DNA of 16,208 nt from CAJBIL01 sp044359525 (GTDB lineage Bacteria > Pseudomonadota > Gammaproteobacteria > Burkholderiales > Rhodocyclaceae): contig JBIKLY010000080.1 of the NCBI GenBank assembly GCA_044359525.1, positions 1-16,208 on the forward strand, given 5' to 3'. The stretch's first letter is position 1. Each line of letters opens with the position of its first letter. The notes beneath the pieces are model-generated. The model did no database searches and had not been told where the DNA came from. It saw nothing but the letters and a program-made list of their open reading frames with translations. The position numbers and the translations under genes are program-made. Below, piece by piece: positions 1 through 7,600 of the stretch.

Positions 1-28
1 GTACAAACATACAGTATTGCGTTATTCT
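1..28 (+). promoter_or_regulatory. Possible LexA-type box (left edge cut off) overlapping a promoter
   Basis: The E. coli-type SOS box is CTGT-N8-ACAG. Here ACAGTA lies at 11-16 and the two bases eight positions before ACAG are GT at 1-2, which fits the end of a CTGT whose first bases lie outside the window. A TATTCT -10-like hexamer at 23-28 would put the -35 over the same box, a common layout for repressed SOS promoters. Only part of the box is visible, so this is a suggestion and not a demonstrated operator. Confidence 0.25.
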
Positions 29-83
29 GGTGTCAGTGGCTTCCGAAAGGCCGCTCCCGCCAACGAACGCAGGAGGTTTCAAG

Positions 84-290
84 ATGGATCGCATTCAGAA
101 CTGGTTTGATCAGATCATGGGTATCGCCCAGATTGAGCAGGGTCAGCGGGATCGCGCCCGGGAGATATTCAGCCCGACACGAATGCGTCTCGACGGGTTG
201 GAAACCCCCGCCTGCTGGCGACGGATTTGCCGGGTGTCGCGTTTGACGGGGCGGTCATACGCCAATGTGCCGCGCAGCAATCAAGCCTGA
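84..290 (+). CDS. Short hypothetical protein (68 aa) with strong Shine-Dalgarno
   Basis: I do not recognise this protein. The ATG at 84 is preceded by a near-perfect AGGAGG (71-76) with a 7-base spacer, the strongest ribosome binding site in the window, which is the main reason to call it a gene. The first 33 or so residues (MDRIQNWFDQIMGIAQIEQG...) look like an ordinary amphipathic, charged protein. The remainder is rich in Arg, Cys and Trp and looks less like a natural protein, so the frame may be disturbed after about nucleotide 180 and the gene could be a remnant of something longer. No membrane segment or signal peptide is visible. It runs convergently toward dnaQ and ends 70 bases before the dnaQ stop. 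A possible LexA-type box upstream would make it SOS-inducible if real. Alternative: a non-coding leader with a chance ORF. Confidence 0.4.
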   Translation: MDRIQNWFDQIMGIAQIEQGQRDRAREIFSPTRMRLDGLETPACWRRICRVSRLTGRSYANVPRSNQA

Positions 291-338
291 GCGGGCGGTT
301 GATCGCCGTTGAGGAAGATGAATTTTTCCGCCAAGGCT

Positions 339-364
339 CTGACGGGCAGCGTACCCGCCGTCAG
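339..364. repeat. Inverted repeat spanning the dnaQ stop codon
   Basis: CTGACGG (339-345) and CCGTCAG (358-364) form a perfect 7-bp stem with a 12-base loop, and the dnaQ stop codon (361-363) lies in one arm. No T-run follows on either strand, so it is not a standard intrinsic terminator. It could protect the 3' end of the dnaQ message or be fortuitous. Confidence 0.35.
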
Positions 365-1080
365 CTGTTTGCTTCGCGAGGCAGCCACAGGCATTTGCCT
401 TTGCTTTCTTTTTCGATGCTGGTCAGCAGTTGGGTGTGTTCGGCAAGCTCCGCGTCACTGGCCTGCAAAATGCGCTGCGTTTTGCGCTGACCGTTGGCAT
501 GCACCTGCCCGCTGACGTCGAGTTGAGCCGCTTTGTCGTCGCCAAGGTCCATGATCAGGCTTTCCTGGCCACGGGTCATTGCGACATACACTTCGGCGAG
601 AATTTCGGCGTCGAGCAGCGCGCCGTGCAGGGTACGCCGGGAGTTATCTACGCCGTAGCGCTCGCATAGCGCATTGAGGTTGTTTTTTTTCCCCGGATGC
701 AGTTCCTTGGCCATGCGCAGTGTGTCGCATACCGTGTGGCAGACGGTATTGACCGGCGCCATGTCAAGCAGCCCCAGTTCGGCATTGAGAAAGCCGATGT
801 CAAACGCCGCGTTGTGAATGATCAGCTCGGCACCGCGGACGAAGTCGAGAAACTCGGCAGCGATATCGGCGAAGTGCGGCTTGTCCTGCAAAAACTCGCG
901 ACTGATGCCGTGCACCGCCTGTGCACCCGCATCAATTTCACGCTCGGGGTTGAGATAGCGGTGAAAATGATGATTGGTCAGGCGCCGGTTGCTCATCTCG
1001 ACGCAGGCGATTTCGATGATGCGGTGCCCGAGTTTGTGCTCAAGGCCGGTCGTTTCGGTGTCGAGAAAAATCTGACGCAT
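361..1080 (-). CDS. dnaQ: DNA polymerase III epsilon subunit, 3'-5' proofreading exonuclease
   Basis: This is the proofreading exonuclease of the replicative polymerase, which binds the alpha subunit in the Pol III core and removes mismatched 3' ends. The 239-residue length matches the family (E. coli 243). All DEDDh catalytic residues are visible: Exo I Asp7 and Glu9 in LDTETTGL, Exo II Asp94 in HNAAFDIGFLN, and Exo III His153 and Asp158 in HGALLDAEIL. Residues after about 180 form the flexible tail that normally contacts alpha. It is the last gene of a methyltransferase-rnhA-dnaQ operon, 41 bases after rnhA. In E. coli rnhA and dnaQ are also adjacent, but divergent with overlapping promoters, whereas here they are co-directional. 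The ATG has no strong Shine-Dalgarno. A run of eight A in the coding strand (683-690, codons 132-134) is a slippage-prone site. Confidence 0.97.
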   Translation of the reverse strand: MRQIFLDTETTGLEHKLGHRIIEIACVEMSNRRLTNHHFHRYLNPEREIDAGAQAVHGISREFLQDKPHFADIAAEFLDFVRGAELIIHNAAFDIGFLNAELGLLDMAPVNTVCHTVCDTLRMAKELHPGKKNNLNALCERYGVDNSRRTLHGALLDAEILAEVYVAMTRGQESLIMDLGDDKAAQLDVSGQVHANGQRKTQRILQASDAELAEHTQLLTSIEKESKGKCLWLPREANS

Positions 1081-1121
1081 AGGGGGCTTTCGTTTGCCGG
1101 GGGATAAGTCTGGCGCGCTTG

Positions 1122-1580
1122 TTACTTACGTTGCGCCGCTAGCAGTTCATCGATGCCGCGATTGGCCAGGCTGTCGGCGTGTTCGTTGCCAACGTGTCCG
1201 GCGTGGCCCTTGACCCAGATCCAGCTGATCTGGTGCTGCTTGGCCAGGGCGTCGAGAACCTGCCAGAGGTCGGCATTTTTCACCGGTTTTTTGTCGGCAG
1301 TCCGCCAGCCATTGCGCTTCCAGTTGTGAATCCACTCGCTGATGCCTTTTTGCACATACTGCGAATCGGTATGGATGCGCGCGGTCATCGGGCGCCGGAG
1401 CGCTTCCAGCGAGCGGATGACGGCGGTCAGTTCCATGCGGTTGTTGGTGGTCTCGGGTTCGCCACCCCACAGTTCCTTCCTGTGCTCGCCAGCCTGCATC
1501 AGTACGCCCCAGCCGCCCGGACCCGGATTGCCACGGCAGCCGCCGTCGGCGTAAATGTCGACGATTTCTTCATTGGCCAC
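1122..1580 (-). CDS. rnhA: Ribonuclease HI
   Basis: This enzyme degrades the RNA strand of RNA-DNA hybrids, clearing R-loops and primer remnants. I place the start at a GTG (1578-1580), giving 152 residues against 155 in E. coli. AAGGA lies about ten bases upstream of it, and residues before this GTG do not resemble the family N-terminus. Catalytic residues are all present: Asp12 in YADGGCRGNPGPGG, Glu50 in NNRMEL, Asp72 in HTDSQYV, and Asp136 in GNEHAD, with the flexible-loop His126 in VKGHAGH. The basic protrusion (HNWKRNGWRTADKKPVKN) typical of bacterial RNase HI is intact. The first 11 bases overlap the 3' end of the upstream methyltransferase gene, so translational coupling is likely. 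A more upstream ATG at 1608-1610 would add ten residues and is less likely. Confidence 0.96.
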   Translation of the reverse strand: MANEEIVDIYADGGCRGNPGPGGWGVLMQAGEHRKELWGGEPETTNNRMELTAVIRSLEALRRPMTARIHTDSQYVQKGISEWIHNWKRNGWRTADKKPVKNADLWQVLDALAKQHQISWIWVKGHAGHVGNEHADSLANRGIDELLAAQRK

Positions 1581-2295
1581 GTTGTGAAGTTCCTTTTTGA
1601 GTGACAGCACCGAGTGCCTTGCCGGGCACCTTTGCCTGATTCCAGGTGGGCATTATCAGGCGCATGCCACGCACACGTTTGACTGCCCGTATCAGGTAAA
1701 TGCCGCCGGCAAACCCCCACCAGCGGTCTCCGGCTGCTTCCATGAAATGGCAACGCTCAAGCCATTGTTCGTGCTCGAAAGGCGGTGCGTAGCAGCCAAA
1801 ATTGCCGCGATCAACATCGAAACCGAGCAGTTGCAACCAGTCTTTCATGCGCTGTACAGAAATGTAGTCACCGCTCCACGGGAAATTTTTCGTACAGTTT
1901 GGCAGGCGTCGGCGCAACCCCCACAAAGACAGCGGGTTGAAGCCGATGATGATCAGCTGGCCTTCAGGGATCAGCACACGCTCGATTTCACGCAGGATCT
2001 GGTGCGGATCATCGTGGAACTCAAGGATGTGCGGCAGCACGATGAGGTCGGCGCTGTGTGCCGAAAACGGGAGTTGACGCAGGTCACAGAGCACGTCGAC
2101 ATTGCCCGACTCACCGGCTTTCTGGCGCAGGGGAATGCGGTTGTGCCCGAGCAGGTCGACTTGTGGCAGGCCAAGTTGCAGCGCGTTGTAACCGAAAACA
2201 TCGGCCACCATTGCATCGACCCGGCTTTGCTCCCATGCCATGACGTACTGTCCCTGGGGAGTTTGCAGCCAGGTGTCGATCCCGGGAATTGACAT
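1570..2295 (-). CDS. Class I SAM-dependent methyltransferase, YafS-like
   Basis: This 241-residue protein has a Methyltransf_11-type core: Asp in DVLCDLRQLPF (motif II/III region), LIVLPHILEFHDDPHQILREIERVLIPEGQLIIIGFNPLSLWGLRR (motif IV to post-motif) and a C-terminal lid. The glycine-rich motif I is degenerate (LQLGLPQ instead of a GxGxG loop), as in other members of this gloB-linked group. The substrate is unknown; the position between gloB and rnhA matches E. coli yafS. The start ATG at 2293-2295 is chosen because GGAGAAG lies just upstream; a GTG 18 bases further up is possible but would place that Shine-Dalgarno inside the gene. The gene is divergent from gloB with only 27 bases between the two starts, and its stop overlaps the rnhA start. 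It is the first gene of the operon reaching dnaQ. Confidence 0.88.
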   Translation of the reverse strand: MSIPGIDTWLQTPQGQYVMAWEQSRVDAMVADVFGYNALQLGLPQVDLLGHNRIPLRQKAGESGNVDVLCDLRQLPFSAHSADLIVLPHILEFHDDPHQILREIERVLIPEGQLIIIGFNPLSLWGLRRRLPNCTKNFPWSGDYISVQRMKDWLQLLGFDVDRGNFGCYAPPFEHEQWLERCHFMEAAGDRWWGFAGGIYLIRAVKRVRGMRLIMPTWNQAKVPGKALGAVTQKGTSQRGQ

Positions 2296-2316
2296 TTTCC
2301 GAACTTCTCCCACAAT
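2289..2316 (+). promoter_or_regulatory. Predicted sigma70 promoter of gloB
   Basis: A perfect TTGACA (2289-2294) and CACAAT (2311-2316, four of six consensus bases) are separated by 16 bases. The -10 ends six bases before the gloB ATG, so the predicted transcription start falls on the A of the ATG (2323) and the mRNA would be leaderless, in keeping with the absence of a Shine-Dalgarno. The -35 overlaps the start codon of the divergent methyltransferase gene. Confidence 0.45.
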
Positions 2317-2322
2317 GCAGCA

Positions 2323-3084
2323 ATGTTTGATGTAATCCGAATTCCGGCGTTCAAGGATAACTATATCTGGCTGCTGCGCAATGATGCAGCAGCCGTGGTC
2401 GTTGACCCCGGCGACGCGCGCCCTGTCATCGACGTGCTGGAGCGGGAAGACCTGTTACTCGCCGCCATCCTGGTGACCCATCATCACGCCGATCATCAGG
2501 GCGGAATTTCCAGCTTGCTAAGCTACTGCGCCTGCCCGGTATTCGGCCCGGCGGCGGAGTCTATCACAGGCCTGACCGACCCTTTGCTTGGCGGCGAAAC
2601 GATTCGCATCGATGCGCTGGATGCTGAATTCCGGGTGCTTCCGGTGCCCGGTCACACGCTTGGCCACCTTGCTTATTATGGCGCAGGCTGTGTGTTCTGT
2701 GGCGACACGCTGTTCGCTGCCGGTTGCGGGCGACTGTTCGAGGGAACACCGGCGCAAATGCTTGATTCGCTGGAGCGACTGGCGGCCTTACCCGATGAAA
2801 CGGCAGTGTATTGTGCTCATGAATATACCGAAGCCAATCTGCGTTTCGCGCTGGCTGTCGAGCCGGGTAACCGGCGTTTGCAGGCGCGGGTTGACGAAGT
2901 TGCGGTAACCCGCGCGAAGGGTTTGTCGACCGTACCGTCATCGATTGCCGAGGAAAAGGCGACCAACCCGTTTTTGCGCTGCAACGAGGCTGAGGTTATT
3001 GCCACGGCGCAATGCAGGGCAGCGACTGGCAGCGGTCCGCTTGCGGTATTTACCGCGCTGCGTGAATGGAAAAACAGCTATTGA
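2323..3084 (+). CDS. gloB: Hydroxyacylglutathione hydrolase (glyoxalase II)
   Basis: Glyoxalase II hydrolyses S-lactoylglutathione to lactate and glutathione, completing methylglyoxal detoxification in the cytoplasm. The 253-residue length matches the family (E. coli 251). The dinuclear metal site is complete: His53, His55, Asp57 and His58 in THHHADH, His111 in PVPGHTLGH, Asp128 in CGDTLF, and His166 in YCAHEYT. The C-terminal helical domain carries the ATNPFLR sequence typical of the glutathione-binding part. The N-terminus MFDVIRIPAFKDNYIWLL is characteristic and fixes the start. There is no Shine-Dalgarno, and the promoter lies directly before the ATG. Its TGA (3082-3084) directly abuts the stop of the convergent receiver gene within the palindrome TGATCA. 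Confidence 0.96.
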   Translation: MFDVIRIPAFKDNYIWLLRNDAAAVVVDPGDARPVIDVLEREDLLLAAILVTHHHADHQGGISSLLSYCACPVFGPAAESITGLTDPLLGGETIRIDALDAEFRVLPVPGHTLGHLAYYGAGCVFCGDTLFAAGCGRLFEGTPAQMLDSLERLAALPDETAVYCAHEYTEANLRFALAVEPGNRRLQARVDEVAVTRAKGLSTVPSSIAEEKATNPFLRCNEAEVIATAQCRAATGSGPLAVFTALREWKNSY

Positions 3085-3486
3085 TCAAGCGGTTTCCGGC
3101 GGCACTTGCTGCTCGGCCGTAGTCTCCAGTGCCTTTTTCAGTGTGTCGAGTACCGTGCCGGCGTTGAATGGTTTGACAATGAAGCCGCTGGCGCCGGATT
3201 TTATCGATGCCTGCACGTTTTCCATGCTGGGGTTGCCGGTGATCATTACCACCCGGATTTCCGGATAGGCAGCTTTGATTTTTTGCAGCGCTTCGAGTCC
3301 GTCCATTTCCGGCATCAGGACATCCATGCAGATCAGATCGGGTTTGTCGCGTCGTATGAACTCAAGCGCCAATGCCCCGTTTCTGGCTTCTCCGAGAATG
3401 TCATATTCCTCGTTGCGCAGAATGCTGCGCAGCAGCGTGCGCATCAGGTCGTTGTCATCGACGATAAGGACTTTTGTATGTTTCAT
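3085..3486 (-). CDS. Stand-alone CheY-like response regulator (receiver only)
   Basis: This 133-residue protein is a single receiver domain with no output domain. The acidic pocket is Asp10-Asp11 (VLIVDDND), the phosphoacceptor is Asp55 (LICMDVLMPEMDG), the switch residue is Thr83 (VVMITGN) and the conserved Lys is Lys105 (FIVKPF), so it should be phosphorylatable. It starts 20 bases after the end of the REC-GGDEF gene on the same strand and is presumably co-transcribed with it. ATG at 3484-3486 is preferred because it begins right at the receiver fold; a GTG nine bases upstream in frame is an alternative, and neither has a clear Shine-Dalgarno. No histidine kinase is encoded nearby, so the phosphodonor is an orphan kinase elsewhere or one shared with the cyclase. 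It may compete for phosphate with the neighbouring receiver or act by protein contact. Confidence 0.92.
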   Translation of the reverse strand: MKHTKVLIVDDNDLMRTLLRSILRNEEYDILGEARNGALALEFIRRDKPDLICMDVLMPEMDGLEALQKIKAAYPEIRVVMITGNPSMENVQASIKSGASGFIVKPFNAGTVLDTLKKALETTAEQQVPPETA

Positions 3487-3506
3487 ATTGGTCACGGTCG
3501 CCGGAT

Positions 3507-4463
3507 TCAGGAAGTCGGTGTGTCGAGTGAGGCCATCCGGCAAACACGATTCTTTCCATCATGTTTTGCCTGATAGAGGGCTTTGTCCGCAGCGCCGACG
3601 ATTTTGCCGGGTGCAGTTTCCGGCATCGGAACAGCCGAGGCAATGCCGAAACTGAGCGTCACTTGTCCGAATGGCGAGCTGGTGTGCGCCAAATTGAGCT
3701 GCTCAATCGCCTGCTTCATCCGCTCGGCAACAAACAGGGCGCCGCCCAACGACGTCTCAGGCAGTACGGCGGCAAATTCCTCGCCGCCATAGCGGGCAAT
3801 CAGATCGCCGCCACGATCCATTGCGGCCGTCAAGGTGTTGGCAACCTGACGAAGACATTCGTCACCTTCAAGGTGGCCGTAGGTGTCGTTGTACTGCTTG
3901 AAATAATCGATGTCGCACATCAGGATTGATAGCTCGGTACCCTGGCGCATGGCGCGGCGCCATTCGCGGTCCAGAACCTCATCAAAATGGCGACGATTGG
4001 CGATCCCGGTCAGCCCGTCGAGCGAACTGAGGCGCTTGAGTTCCTGGTTGGCCGAGTCCAGCTTGCGGGTCAGAACCAGTAGTGACTGACGCATCTGGAT
4101 GATGCGTTGCATGGCACGGATCTTGGCGCTGAGGACGATGTCGCTGACCGGTTTGTGAAGGTAGTCGTCACCGCCGGCGGCAATGCCTTTTTCGAGATCC
4201 TCGTCCTTGTTCAGCGAGGTCAGGAAGATGATCGGCGTCCAGTCGCCGGGGCGCTCCAGTTGGCGGATACGGCGGGCCACTTCGAAACCATCAATATCAG
4301 GGAGAACGACGTCGAGCAAAATCAGATCTGGCCGTTCACTCAGGAACAAATCGACGCCGGTCGCTCCCGTTCCGGCCGGGATGGGCGTAATGCCCATTTT
4401 TTCGATGTAATGGCACAGGATTTTTAGGCTGGAACTACTGTCTTCTATGACGAGCGTCTTCAT
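3507..4463 (-). CDS. Response regulator diguanylate cyclase (REC-GGDEF)
   Basis: This 318-residue protein has an N-terminal receiver (about 1-120) and a C-terminal GGDEF domain (about 145-312), joined by a helical linker (about 110-145) that probably dimerises. The receiver has Glu7-Asp8, phosphoacceptor Asp51 (LILLDVVLPDIDG), Thr82 and Lys104 (YLHKP). The cyclase has SLDGLTGIANRRHFD, the metal-binding Asp184 (MCDIDYFKQYND) and an intact GGEEF at 226-230. An RGGD I-site (217-220) lies exactly five residues before GGEEF, so product inhibition by c-di-GMP is expected. It should convert two GTP to c-di-GMP when phosphorylated. It resembles PleD/WspR-type regulators but has one receiver rather than the two of PleD. 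It is the promoter-proximal gene of a two-gene operon with the stand-alone receiver. Confidence 0.95.
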   Translation of the reverse strand: MKTLVIEDSSSSLKILCHYIEKMGITPIPAGTGATGVDLFLSERPDLILLDVVLPDIDGFEVARRIRQLERPGDWTPIIFLTSLNKDEDLEKGIAAGGDDYLHKPVSDIVLSAKIRAMQRIIQMRQSLLVLTRKLDSANQELKRLSSLDGLTGIANRRHFDEVLDREWRRAMRQGTELSILMCDIDYFKQYNDTYGHLEGDECLRQVANTLTAAMDRGGDLIARYGGEEFAAVLPETSLGGALFVAERMKQAIEQLNLAHTSSPFGQVTLSFGIASAVPMPETAPGKIVGAADKALYQAKHDGKNRVCRMASLDTPTS

Positions 4464-4496
4464 CCTGATCGGTTCTGTGGACGGTTGTGTGGCGCC

Positions 4497-4502
4497 ATTT
4501 TA
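4497..4502 (-). promoter_or_regulatory. Possible -10 box for the REC-GGDEF operon
   Basis: TAAAAT on the minus strand, followed by GGCGCC, lies 33 bases before the ATG of the cyclase gene and would give a leader of roughly 27 bases. No good -35 is visible at the usual distance, so the promoter may need an activator. Confidence 0.3.
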
Positions 4503-4589
4503 GCTCGGCTGCCTGAAAAATGGCGTATGACTTACCGAGGGCGAATCTTCGTGTGTGGGGTTCGTGATAAATTCAGAACTCAGCCTCTT

Positions 4590-4595
4590 TATAAT
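4590..4595 (+). promoter_or_regulatory. Consensus -10 box next to the DUF748 start
   Basis: A perfect TATAAT lies ten bases before the ATG at 4606, predicting transcription from about 4602 and a leader of only a few bases. The hexamer also contains part of the alternative upstream ATG (4594-4596), which argues against that start. No convincing -35 is seen. The 4464-4605 interval otherwise holds only this and the divergent signal. Confidence 0.35.
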
Positions 4596-4605
4596 GCGTG
4601 CCACC

Positions 4606-7600
4606 ATGATCGACAAAACCGCGATAACAACAACCCTTCGCTCGCCAAAAACAAAAAAATACGGATTGCGGGTGCTGCTTGTATTTGTTGCTATTGGCGT
4701 CCTTGGATTTTTTGTATTGCCGCCGCTGGTCAAGTCGATTCTGCTTGAGAAACTGGCCGAGGCATTACATCGCCCGGTTTCGGTCCGCCAGGTCAGCATC
4801 AATCCCTACACGCTAACGCTACAACTCGACGGTGTGGCTATTCAGGAAAAGGGGGGCGGTGAGACGGTGGCGGGTTTCGATAGTCTGTATCTTAATCTTG
4901 AGTCGAGCTCCCTGTTTCGTGGTGGCCCGGTAATCAGCGAGATACGATTGAATGGCCCGAAATTCAGGATTGTTCGTCTGGCAGACAGGCGTTACAACTT
5001 CTCGGATCTGATCGACGAATTTCTGGCCAGGCCTGAGCCCGCATCGCCGGCACCGACGCCCCCGTTCTCGCTCAACAATATTCAGATTGCGGGTGGGTCG
5101 ATCGAGTTTGATGACCAGCCGAATAACGAAAAGCACGTGCTCAGTGAGATCAATCTGAATTTGCCATTTGTTTCAAGCCTGGCTTATGCGACAGAAAGTT
5201 TTGTTGAGCCGGCGTTTTCAGCGACGTTGAATGGCGCTTCGCTGGTCATGAAGGGTAAGAGCAAGCCCTTTGCCGAATCGCTTGAAAGTGAGTTATCCCT
5301 CGATCTGGACAATCTGCAACTCGCAAAATATCTCGATTATTCTCCTGTCGCTTTGCCGATCAAGGTGATTTCCGGGGCGTTCGACAGTAATCTGAAAATC
5401 ACCTTCCGGCAAGAGAAAGACAAGCCCTCAACGCTCAGTCTTTCCGGAACAGCCGCCGTGAAGGACTTGCTGGTCAAGGATGCTGCAGATGTGCCACTCG
5501 TTTCCGTCAAGCGGCTCGACCTGGGATTGGGCACGGTAGATTTGCTGAATCGTAAAATTGTCATCGACCGGATGGCTATCGATTCGCCGGAGATCCATAC
5601 CAGAGTCGGGCGGCAGGGAACGATCAACTGGCTTGATCTGCTGCCAAAAACTCAGGCGGGGGATGAATCAGGGGTGCCGCCGGCCTCGCCGCTGGAATGG
5701 TCAATCGCAAAAGCCACAATCAGCGCAGGTGCCATCAACTGGCTTGATGAATCGGGTAACAAGTCGGTACGCGCACGTCTCGATAATTTTGATCTGGATC
5801 TGAAAAACCTCGACAGCAAGTCGGCGGATTTTGCCGAGTTTGATGTCGCCTGGCGAGTCGATGCAGGTGAGTGGCTGAAGGTCGAGTCGATGGTTGTCAA
5901 GGATGGAAAGTTCAGTCTGCCGAAACGCGAAGTGCTGCTTGGCGACGTGTCGCTGCGCGGTTCGCGCATGCTTGTGCGGCGTACTGCTGATGGTTCGATT
6001 GATTGGTTGAAACGGCCTGCTTTACGTGCGGTTCAGTCGGCACAGAAAGAAGCGAAAAAAGAGGCGAAGGCGCCGTGGAAAATCAGCCTCGCCAAGTATC
6101 GCGGTGAAGATATTGGCCTGCGCTTCGAGGATAAAACGGTATTGCCGGTGGCCGTGAATGTGATTGAAAACCTTGCTGTCGAGATTGATAACCTGTCGCT
6201 CGAGCCGGGGCAGACGACCAAGGTGGTCACCCGTTTCAAGCTCAATGGCAAGGGCGCGGTCGAGATCGGCGGCAATGTGAAGTTGTCGCCGCTCGATGCC
6301 GATCTCAAGCTGGATTTGAAAACAGTCGAGTTGCTGCCCTTGCAGCCCTATTTTACCGAGAAGCTCAATGTTGCCGTGACACGTGGTCAGGTGACGGTGG
6401 ATGGAAGCTTGCAGTTACGGCAGGGCGCAATGGCAAGTGATCGATTGGCGGGTGGCTTCACCGGCAAGGCGACCATCGGCGATTTCAATGCGATCGATAA
6501 AATCAACTCGGCAGATTTCCTGAAATGGAAGTCGTTTTATTTCGGCAGCGTGGATCTGCACCTTAATCCTGATTCGATTTCGATCGGCGAGGTAGCACTG
6601 TCTGATTTTTTCGCACGCATCATTGTCAGTCCGGAGGGCAAGCTTAATTTGTTGCAGATTGTGCGCAAGGACGATCAGCCTGCACCGATATCGATTGCGC
6701 CTGAGCAGCCTGTCGAGCCTGCCGCAGGGGGGGCGGTCGAATCTGCCGATGGCAGGTCTGCAGTGCCGCTTGCTGTCGCGGCCAGGCCGCAACTCCCGAT
6801 TGTTATCGGCAAGGTAACCTTGCAGGGCGGAACGGTAAATTTCACCGATAATTTTGTGAAGCCGAATTACTCGGCGCGTCTGATAAAAATCGGCGGGCGG
6901 GTCAGCGGACTTTCCTCGGCGCCGGATAGTGTCGCGAACCTTGAGCTACGGGGTAGCTACGACAATATCGCACCACTCAATGTGACGGCCACGATCAATC
7001 CGCTGGCAGCCAAGCCCTATCTTGATTTGCAGGCGGATATCAAGGGGATCGAGATGACTTCCTTGTCTGCGTATGCCGCAAAGTATGCCGGTTACGCCAT
7101 CGAAAAAGGCAAGCTGTCGCTGTTCGTAAAATACAAAATCGAAAAAAATCAGCTGGAGGCAGAGAACCGGATTTTTCTCGACCAGCTGACCTTTGGTGAT
7201 GCCGTCGAGAGCCCCGATGCAACAAAGCTGCCGGTCAGGCTGGCGGTGGCTTTGTTGAAAAATCGCAGTGGTGAAATTGATCTTAATCTGCCAATTTCCG
7301 GGTCGCTTGATGATCCGCAGTTCAGTATTGGTGGGCTGGTAGTCAAGGTTATTGTCAATTTGTTTGTGAAGGCGGTTACTTCGCCCTTTGCTCTGCTTGG
7401 GTCGCTTTTTGGCGGGGGCGAGGAATTGTCAAATGTCGAGTTTGACGCCGGACGTGCTGCGCTCGCGCCGGCGGCCCTGACGCGCCTTGAAAACCTCGCC
7501 AAAGCGCTTGTTGACCGCCCCGCGCTCAAATTGGAGATCGAGGGGCGGGTCGATGTCGAGCGTGATCCTGAAGGTCTGAAAAGCGCCCGTATCGACGGGA

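Noticed and set aside
291..360. Continuation of the left-edge ORF in another frame (translation around 227-490)
   Set aside because: A frameshifted continuation was considered, but no family motif is seen and the frame runs on into the antisense of dnaQ.
1597..2292. Long open frame (231 codons) on the plus strand opposite the methyltransferase
   Set aside because: It mirrors a well supported minus-strand gene with clear family motifs. The frame has no ribosome binding site or recognisable domain and is explained by codon bias on the opposite strand.
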